In this document: piece after piece, positions 5,769-10,790 of the stretch | Numbering within the stretch: position 1 is the stretch's first letter | Layout of the letters: every line of letters begins with the position of its first letter | Source of the DNA: Deltaproteobacteria bacterium UBA6930 | Lineage (GTDB): Bacteria > Myxococcota_A > UBA9160 > UBA6930 | DNA: 10,790 nucleotides | Direction of reading: 5' to 3' | Assembly (NCBI GenBank): GCA_002450755.1 | Contig: DKAI01000093.1 | Coordinates: 9,697 to 20,486 of the forward strand | Translations under genes and position numbers: made by a program | Notes under the pieces: model-generated | Database searches by the model: none | What the model was told of the DNA's origin: nothing | What the model saw: the letters and a program-made list of their open reading frames with translations, nothing else

Positions 5769-6560
5769 TCAGCCTAACCCTAGAACTTGTTTCATGTTGT
5801 ATAACCCAGGCTTTTGCTTAATAACCCATTCCGTCGCAACAATCGCGCCTTTGGCGAAATGTTCCCGTGTTGAAGCTCGGTGGGATAGCTCAAGACGTTC
5901 GCCTCCACCTGCAAACATGACAGTATGCTCCCCAGCTACGTCGCCTCCTCGAAGTGCTTGTAGACCGATAGACCCTGGTGATCGAATTCCTGTCACCCCA
6001 TCTCGGTTTCGGACAGCAACCTCTTCAAAATCAACCTCTCGTCCTTCAGCCACGGCCTTCCCGAGTTCGAGTGCTGTTCCGCTTGGTGCGTCGACTTTCT
6101 GATTATGGTGTAACTCGATGATCTCGGCGTCGTAATCACTCTTCAAAAATTTTGCAGCTTCTCGAACCAGTAGTGTGAGTAAGTTTACCGTCACAGAAAA
6201 GTTGCTTGCGACTACAATCGGTATCTCCTCGCTCAATGATTTGATCTCGGCCAGTTGTTTATTATTAAAACCAGTAGTGCCGATGACGCAAGCGATGCGA
6301 TTGGTGGCACATGCTCGTGATAACGACATCGTAGGTTCTGGAAGTGAAAAAGAGATGGCGACATTCGCTAAAGAGACCATCGTTGAAATGTCTGAACTAA
6401 GTTTGATGCCGTCCGTCAACTCTTGCCCTAGCAGTGGATGTTCGGGGGACTCGAGAGCGCCTGCAAGAATTAAATTCTTCCTGGGGATCAAAAGATCTCT
6501 TACTGCAACCCCCATTCGGCCCATTGCTCCGTGAACTAGTACACGAGTTTTCTTAGTCAA
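5769..6560 (-). CDS. dapB: 4-hydroxy-tetrahydrodipicolinate reductase (DapB)
   Basis: A 263-residue cytosolic enzyme that reduces 4-hydroxy-tetrahydrodipicolinate to tetrahydrodipicolinate with NAD(P)H, the second committed step of DAP/lysine synthesis. The N-terminal dinucleotide loop is GAMGRMG (11-17), and GTTG is at 94-97. The catalytic signature ELHHNQKVDAPSGTA runs from 149 to 163 with the proton-donor His pair at 151-152 and the lysine at 155. The start is a TTG at 6560 that overlaps the dapA stop by 4 bases (TTGA). There is no ATG or GTG between it and the glycine loop, so the rare start is essentially forced. It is the last gene of the argH-lptM-dapF-dapA-dapB operon. Length and motifs are normal. 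Confidence 0.97.
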   Translation of the reverse strand: MTKKTRVLVHGAMGRMGVAVRDLLIPRKNLILAGALESPEHPLLGQELTDGIKLSSDISTMVSLANVAISFSLPEPTMSLSRACATNRIACVIGTTGFNNKQLAEIKSLSEEIPIVVASNFSVTVNLLTLLVREAAKFLKSDYDAEIIELHHNQKVDAPSGTALELGKAVAEGREVDFEEVAVRNRDGVTGIRSPGSIGLQALRGGDVAGEHTVMFAGGGERLELSHRASTREHFAKGAIVATEWVIKQKPGLYNMKQVLGLG

Positions 6561-7429
6561 AGTAATTCAAACTCCTTGAGAGAAATTCGGAGTCGTTCTC
6601 TGTTCTCAGATGAAATAGGAAGAAGTGGTAGACGTATTTCTTCTTCGCAAAGCCCCCTTAAGGCCTGTGCAGCCTTGACTGGAATCGGATTCGTCTCAGA
6701 AAACATTGTCTCTATAAGTGGGAGCAATCGGTAATGCATTTCACGGGCACCTTGTAAATCTCCAGAATTGAAAGACTGGACCAAGGAGACCATTTCAGCC
6801 GGGACAACATTGGAAGTCGTAGAAATAACTCCGTGCCCGCCAACTGACATAAGGGGGAGGGTAAGGGCGTCGTCTCCGGACAAAAATGTGAACCCCGAAC
6901 GGCAAGCGGCGATAGCCTGTGACATTTGTTCCAGATCCCCAGAAGCCTCTTTTACAGCGACGACGTTTTCGATTTCGGCGATGCGTGCAAGAGTGTTGGG
7001 TAAAATATTTGACGCTGTTCTGCCTGGTATGTTGTACACGATTAAGGGAAGAGAGGTCGCCGAGGCCACTTGATCGTAGTGTCTTATGATTCCTTCTTGT
7101 GTAGGTTTGTTGTAATAAGGTGAGATGAGAAGGGCACCGTCTGCCCCAGCCTCTTTTGCATGCTGTGTAAGTTCTACAGCTTCCAGTGTGGAGTTTGAAC
7201 CAGTACCGGCAATAACTGGTACTCGCCCGCGAGCTGTGGTTACGACAATTTCTACAACTTTACGATGCTCAAAATGGGATAAGGTTGCGGACTCGCCAGT
7301 TGAACCACAGGGTACAAGTCCGTTAATCCCCGCACGGATTTGCAATTCAACCATGTTTGCTAGGGCCTCTTCGTCGACTTCGTTTCCCTTAAGTGGCGTT
7401 ACTAGCGCGGTATGAACTCCCTCAAACAT
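6557..7429 (-). CDS. dapA: 4-hydroxy-tetrahydrodipicolinate synthase (DapA)
   Basis: A 290-residue cytosolic (beta/alpha)8-barrel aldolase that condenses pyruvate with aspartate semialdehyde. It is the entry step of the DAP/lysine branch and often the point of lysine feedback. The Schiff-base lysine is K160 in VVAVKEASGD. The catalytic triad residues are T44 in GSTGES, Y132 in VYNIPGRT, and the tyrosine pair 105-106 in SPYYNKPTQ. R137 is the usual entrance arginine. The ATG at 7429 has a strong ribosome site, GAGGAG (7441-7436), and lies 25 bases after the dapF stop, the widest gap in this operon. The 3' end overlaps dapB. Nothing is missing or unusual. Confidence 0.98.
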   Translation of the reverse strand: MFEGVHTALVTPLKGNEVDEEALANMVELQIRAGINGLVPCGSTGESATLSHFEHRKVVEIVVTTARGRVPVIAGTGSNSTLEAVELTQHAKEAGADGALLISPYYNKPTQEGIIRHYDQVASATSLPLIVYNIPGRTASNILPNTLARIAEIENVVAVKEASGDLEQMSQAIAACRSGFTFLSGDDALTLPLMSVGGHGVISTTSNVVPAEMVSLVQSFNSGDLQGAREMHYRLLPLIETMFSETNPIPVKAAQALRGLCEEEIRLPLLPISSENRERLRISLKEFELL

Positions 7430-7454
7430 ATTTTTCTCCTCGCGAACTCTCGCT

Positions 7455-8315
7455 CTAACTGGGCGTCTCTGGACTCGGGGGCCAGAGGAGCTCCCCTTTA
7501 AAAACCTCTGCCGCTGGTCCGGTCATGATGACCGACGATTCGGGAGAATCCCATTCTATTTCGAGAGTACCTCCCCTTAGCTCGACAGCAACATGCCGGC
7601 TGCAAAGGTCAAGGAGTTGAGCGGCAACGCCGGTAGCACAGGCACCGCTGCCGCATGCGAGCGTCTCTCCCACTCCTCTCTCCCACGTCCGCTGCCGCAA
7701 TAGCTTGCTAGAAACGCGTTGAACAAACTCGACGTTTACTCTATTGGGAAAGGCCGGGTGGTTTTCTATTTCAGGGCCTTGAACTTCGACAGGTGCATTT
7801 TCGATATCATTTACAAATACGACAGCGTGAGGGTTTCCCATAGAGACGCAGGTTACGGCTACGCTTCCCGAGTTGATTTGGAGATCGACATTTACCACGG
7901 GTTCGTCACCGGTCCCTAAACTAGTGGGGATTTGTTTGGGCACGAGGATGGGTGGTCCCATATCGACGGCGATTTGATCTGCTCCGATCCAACGGGGACT
8001 CACGATTCCGCCTAGAGTTTCTACCTGGATAGTTTCGGAGTTTGAAAGGCCTCTATCCCGGATATATTTGAAGAACGCCCGGATACCGTTGCCGCACATT
8101 TCGACTTCTCCGCCCTCGGCATTCCATATCTCCATTCGATAGTCGGCATGCTCGGATTCGCGTAGGACTAAGAGTTGGTCGAAGCCGACGCCAAAGTTTC
8201 GATCTGCATACGCATGACAAAAATTGGCAAGTTCAGGCAAGTTTTCTGCTCGTCCGTCCAGGACTACAAAGTCATTGCCCGCGCCGTGCATTTTTACAAA
8301 GGCAATTTTCCTCAA
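7455..8315 (-). CDS. dapF: diaminopimelate epimerase (DapF)
   Basis: A 286-residue cytosolic PLP-independent racemase that converts LL-diaminopimelate to the meso form used for peptidoglycan and lysine. The two catalytic cysteines are C74 in the MCGNGIR motif (73-79) and C221 in ETLACGSGACA (217-227). The N-terminal KMHGAGNDF (8-16) is also diagnostic. The start is TTG 8315, which overlaps the lptM stop by 4 bases (TTGA). The ATG eight codons later would remove the first beta strand, so the TTG is preferred although no strong ribosome site is visible; coupling to lptM translation is likely. It is the third gene of the operon. Confidence 0.97.
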   Translation of the reverse strand: MRKIAFVKMHGAGNDFVVLDGRAENLPELANFCHAYADRNFGVGFDQLLVLRESEHADYRMEIWNAEGGEVEMCGNGIRAFFKYIRDRGLSNSETIQVETLGGIVSPRWIGADQIAVDMGPPILVPKQIPTSLGTGDEPVVNVDLQINSGSVAVTCVSMGNPHAVVFVNDIENAPVEVQGPEIENHPAFPNRVNVEFVQRVSSKLLRQRTWERGVGETLACGSGACATGVAAQLLDLCSRHVAVELRGGTLEIEWDSPESSVIMTGPAAEVFKGELLWPPSPETPS

Positions 8316-8536
8316 TTTGGCGTTCCATCGTCAAAATCGCGATCCGGGTTAATGGTCCTTTGAATACCCGAATTGGCGGGGCTCGTTATGGCCGGTTCGG
8401 CAAAGGAGGGAGAGGATGTCTGTTGTTGTCGGACTGGAGAACCATACCGTCCGCATCCCAGCGTAAAGATCGCAAGTTGAAGTACAACAAGTACACCGAT
8501 GGGTTTTTGCCAACGACCTAATGTTTTCGCGATCAA
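8312..8536 (-). CDS. lptM: small lipoprotein, LptM (YifL)-like
   Basis: A 74-residue lipoprotein precursor. A short basic N-terminus and hydrophobic stretch (13-27) lead to a lipobox ending LGC, with the lipidated cysteine at 28 and then GRYGSPV, like the C-G-x-x-G-P pattern of LptM proteins. The rest is a Ser/Pro/Gln-rich tail without structure. In E. coli LptM helps mature the LPS translocon LptDE and its gene also sits next to dapF, so position supports the call. The -3 lipobox residue is Thr, not Leu, which is atypical but tolerated. The start is TTG 8536; no ATG or GTG exists before the lipobox, and AAGGAGG inside the end of argH gives a ribosome site. Only 5 bases separate it from argH. 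Confidence 0.8.
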   Translation of the reverse strand: MIAKTLGRWQKPIGVLVVLQLAIFTLGCGRYGSPVRQQQTSSPSFAEPAITSPANSGIQRTINPDRDFDDGTPN

Positions 8537-8541
8537 TTTTT

Positions 8542-9930
8542 CTAATCCTCCTTAAGGCGCTTTTTTGCAGTAATGAGGGCCTTTTCAACGCTTGATCTGG
8601 CCGTCCCACCGATGCCGTCTCTTAACTCCAGCGCTTTTTCAAGACTTATCAGGTCCTTGGCCGGAGCAGCAAAGGAAGGATGGAACTTCCGCATTTCGCT
8701 TAAGCTTAGCGTTGTCGGATCGAGATCTCTCTTTAGACAATCTGCTACCAATTTTCCTATGACTTCGTGGGCCTCGCGGAAAGGAACGCCTTCTCGGACG
8801 AGTATCTCAGCTAAGTCCGTCGCGAGAAGCATCGGGTCCTCCGCGGCTTTAAGCATATTTCCGGTTTGGACAGTGAGGCTTTTAAGGGCCCCTTCCATAA
8901 CTTCGAGACATCCGACGAGGGTATCGGCGCTATCGAAAACGGGCTCTTTGTCTTCCTGGAGGTCCCGGTTGTACGTTAAGGGAAGTCCCTTGAGGACCGT
9001 TAACAAGGTGACGAGATTGCCAATACATCGACCTGATTTGGCCCGTACTAGCTCGGGGACATCTGGATTCTTTTTTTGTGGCATGAGGCTGGATCCAGTG
9101 GAGTAGGCGTCGCTGAGTTCTACAAATTCAAACTCACTACTCGACCACAAGACGAGCTCTTCTGCCAATCTTGAGAGATGGACTGCGCAAATGGCGCAGT
9201 CTGCTAGGAACTCTAAGGCACCATCGCGAGAGGCAACGCTATCCATACTGTTAACGTTGGGAGCATCGAACCCCAATTCTGCAGAGGTCTCCTCTCGATT
9301 GAGTGGCAAAGTAGATCCGGCCAGAGCCCCGGCTCCAAGGGGCGAGAAAGCTAAGCGTTTAAAAAGGTCCTTGAATCGTTGCGTATCTCTGTGAAGGACT
9401 TCTACATGCGCCAGCCAGTGATGTGCAAGGCGAACAGGCTGAGCCCGTTGCATGTGTGTGTATCCTGGAAGAGCCGTATCGATGTGTTCCTGACTTCTTT
9501 GAATTAAGGTTTCCTGTAAATCCCTAAGCTTCTCTTGGATCAGTAGGTTTGTCTCGCGCAGATAAAGAGTGAAATCAGTTGCTACTTGATCGTTCCTGCT
9601 TCGTCCGGTGTGGAGTTTTCCAGAGACTGCCCCGATCAGTTTCCCGAGCCTGGCCTCTATGTTCATGTGGATGTCTTCGAGACCCGCGTCAAAGGGGAAG
9701 GTGCCATCCTGCAGTTCTTTTTCAATTTGGTCCAGGCCGTTCAGCAACTGGTCTCGTTCGTCTTGACTAACAAGGCCAACGCTGCAGAGCATTCGTGTAT
9801 GGGCGCGTGAGCCGCGTATATCGAAGCGGGCGAGTTCTCGATCGAATTCGATCGAGGTACTGAATCGTTCTACCAAAGGTTCGGTTGAGGCTTCGAATCG
9901 CCCACCCCACGGCTTTTGATTTTTTGTCAT
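8542..9930 (-). CDS. argH: argininosuccinate lyase (ArgH)
   Basis: A 462-residue cytosolic enzyme of the fumarase/aspartase superfamily that splits argininosuccinate into arginine and fumarate, the last step of arginine synthesis. It is expected to be a homotetramer. The superfamily signature GSSLMPQKKNPD is at 279-290, with the mobile-loop catalytic serine at about 281. Other conserved blocks are WGGRF (8-12), HTGRSRNDQ (107-115) and GYTHMQRAQP (156-165) with H159. The ATG at 9930 gives the standard MTKNQKPWGGRF start, though its ribosome site is weak. It is the first gene of the five-gene operon, divergent from a PBP gene. argG is not next to it in the window. Length and motifs are normal. 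Confidence 0.98.
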   Translation of the reverse strand: MTKNQKPWGGRFEASTEPLVERFSTSIEFDRELARFDIRGSRAHTRMLCSVGLVSQDERDQLLNGLDQIEKELQDGTFPFDAGLEDIHMNIEARLGKLIGAVSGKLHTGRSRNDQVATDFTLYLRETNLLIQEKLRDLQETLIQRSQEHIDTALPGYTHMQRAQPVRLAHHWLAHVEVLHRDTQRFKDLFKRLAFSPLGAGALAGSTLPLNREETSAELGFDAPNVNSMDSVASRDGALEFLADCAICAVHLSRLAEELVLWSSSEFEFVELSDAYSTGSSLMPQKKNPDVPELVRAKSGRCIGNLVTLLTVLKGLPLTYNRDLQEDKEPVFDSADTLVGCLEVMEGALKSLTVQTGNMLKAAEDPMLLATDLAEILVREGVPFREAHEVIGKLVADCLKRDLDPTTLSLSEMRKFHPSFAAPAKDLISLEKALELRDGIGGTARSSVEKALITAKKRLKED

Positions 9931-10037
9931 ACCTAGAAGCTGGGGAAGCCGTTCGAGTAACGCAAGCGATAGTCGCTTCTTAGGCCCAAAGGGGTGGCAC
10001 TACTTGCGAGCTTTGCGAGTCTGATGACTGAGGTGCT
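9931..10037. promoter_or_regulatory. divergent promoter region argH / PBP gene
   Basis: These 107 bases must carry the promoters of the arginine/lysine operon (-) and the peptidoglycan synthase (+). I could not pick a confident -35/-10 pair. Visible structure is an AAGCGA-TAG-TCGCTT hairpin (9964-9978) and a direct repeat TTGCGAG at 10004-10010 and 10013-10019, one DNA turn apart roughly (9 bases). Either could be an operator. I saw no clear ArgR box. Confidence 0.5.
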
Positions 10038-10790
10038 ATGCCTGAAAAGAGCAGGGAAAAGGGAAAGAGCGCCAAGGATTTGAAGAAAAGGCCCTTCCGG
10101 CGTTTTCTCCTTCTTCTTGTCGTAACGAGCGTCTTTGTAGGTTTTTTTAGTGGCCGTTACCTCATGGACCTGGATCGGCGAGTTCACGAACGCTTCTCGG
10201 GGAAACTTTTCCGTGTTCCGACAAGGGTTTATGCCTCAGGGACCGTGATTTATCCTGGCCTCAATCTTGAGCGTAGTGGCATCTGGGACCATTTGGACCA
10301 ACTGGCATACCGCGAAGCTCATGCGCGGCAACCGCTTCGACCCGGTCAATATTCTTGGAGAGGAGATGCCCTGGCACTACATCGGCGGGCCTTCCATCAT
10401 CCTACTAGGCCTGAGCCCGCTAAAGAAGTAGTCGTGAGCATTTCCGGGGAAAAGGTCAGCCGCATTATAGATCAAGGGACGGGTCGAGAGGTAGGAGCGT
10501 TTATCCTTGAACCCGTACCAGTGGGGACCTTTTACGGCCCTGAGCGGGAACGCCGTGAAATCGTAAAGATTCAACAGGTGCCGAATCACTTAATTGACGC
10601 CATTTTTGCCGTTGAAGACCAACGGTTTTTGGAGCACCGAGGCATAGATCTTCGGAGGATTCTTGGCGCTTTGATTGTAAATGTGAAAGCAGGCGGGGTT
10701 CGTCAAGGAGGGAGCACACTAACTCAGCAGTTGGTAAAGAATTTTTTCCTGACACCAGAACGAACTCTAAAGAGAAAAGTCCAAGAAGCT
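10038..10790 (+). CDS. mrcB: PBP1B-like bifunctional peptidoglycan synthase, 5' part
   Basis: The first 251 codons of a class A penicillin-binding protein; the window ends inside the gene. The layout matches PBP1B: a basic cytosolic N-terminus (1-22), a single membrane anchor (22-38), a UB2H-like regulatory segment beginning at VPTRVYA (60-66) and running to about 150, and then the GT51 glycosyltransferase that polymerises lipid II. The catalytic Glu is E193 in AVEDQRFLEHRG, and the next motif, RQGGSTLTQQLVKN, is at 222-235. The transpeptidase domain should follow outside the window. ATG 10038 is preceded by GAGGTG at 10030-10035, a slightly close ribosome site. It is divergent from argH. PBP1B rather than PBP1A or PBP1C is inferred from the UB2H-like region. 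Confidence 0.9.
   Translation, partial: MPEKSREKGKSAKDLKKRPFRRFLLLLVVTSVFVGFFSGRYLMDLDRRVHERFSGKLFRVPTRVYASGTVIYPGLNLERSGIWDHLDQLAYREAHARQPLRPGQYSWRGDALALHRRAFHHPTRPEPAKEVVVSISGEKVSRIIDQGTGREVGAFILEPVPVGTFYGPERERREIVKIQQVPNHLIDAIFAVEDQRFLEHRGIDLRRILGALIVNVKAGGVRQGGSTLTQQLVKNFFLTPERTLKRKVQEA

Noticed and set aside
5692..6102. 136-residue + strand frame spanning the porin terminator into dapB
   Set aside because: It begins inside a strong terminator stem and is otherwise antisense to dapB, with no ribosome site.
8573..9106. 177-residue open frame on the + strand within argH
   Set aside because: Antisense shadow of argH, with Ser/Arg-rich composition typical of such shadows and no motif.
9995..10007. 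TGGCAC-TAC-TTGC, sigma-54-like element upstream of the PBP gene
   Set aside because: The GG and GC are only 8 bases apart. Sigma-54 requires 10, and a 2-base deletion abolishes recognition.
9933..10187. 84-residue - strand frame directly upstream of argH
   Set aside because: Although well placed to be a first operon gene, it is mostly antisense to the PBP membrane anchor and N-terminus, which encode a coherent protein. No family is recognisable.

Overview
This window looks like ordinary chromosomal DNA from a Gram-negative bacterium of intermediate GC content. Evidence for a Gram-negative envelope is an outer-membrane beta-barrel porin, an LptM-type small lipoprotein, meso-DAP/lysine synthesis genes and a PBP1B-like bifunctional transpeptidase. 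From memory, the order argH - small lipoprotein - dap genes resembles that of deltaproteobacterial-type genomes, and the good sigma-54 promoter fits this. The lineage is inference only. No mobile element, CRISPR array, phage gene or rRNA is visible. Start-codon use is striking: five or more of the eleven protein genes begin with TTG, and three adjacent gene pairs join through a TTGA stop/start overlap.

Layout, left to right. A tRNA-Ala(CGC) gene (24-99, +) is followed by a convergent zinc-dependent medium-chain alcohol dehydrogenase (124-1179, -). A divergent spacer (1180-1348) then leads into a tight three-gene + strand operon (1349-3979): a MobA/IspD-like nucleotidyltransferase of unknown substrate, the folate-binding Fe-S maintenance protein YgfZ, and a CofC-like transferase of the TIGR04282 type. 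A 335-bp spacer (3980-4314) holds probable terminators, a near-consensus sigma-54 promoter and a structured leader of about 220 nt for a monocistronic BBP2-type porin (4315-5664, +).

The porin converges on a five-gene - strand operon, with two strong stem-loops between them (5688-5761). In transcription order the operon is argH, lptM, dapF, dapA, dapB (9930 to 5769). It joins the last step of arginine synthesis to three steps of the DAP/lysine pathway (DapA, DapB, DapF), with the LPS-assembly lipoprotein LptM in the middle. Divergent from argH is the 5' part of a PBP1B-like peptidoglycan synthase (10038 to the window end, +), which uses the DAP-containing precursors to which this pathway leads.

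I did not find a convincing new biological system. The most useful leads are the sigma-54 porin promoter with its folded leader, the heavy use of TTG starts with TTGA coupling, and the pairing of two nucleotidyltransferase-fold enzymes around YgfZ.
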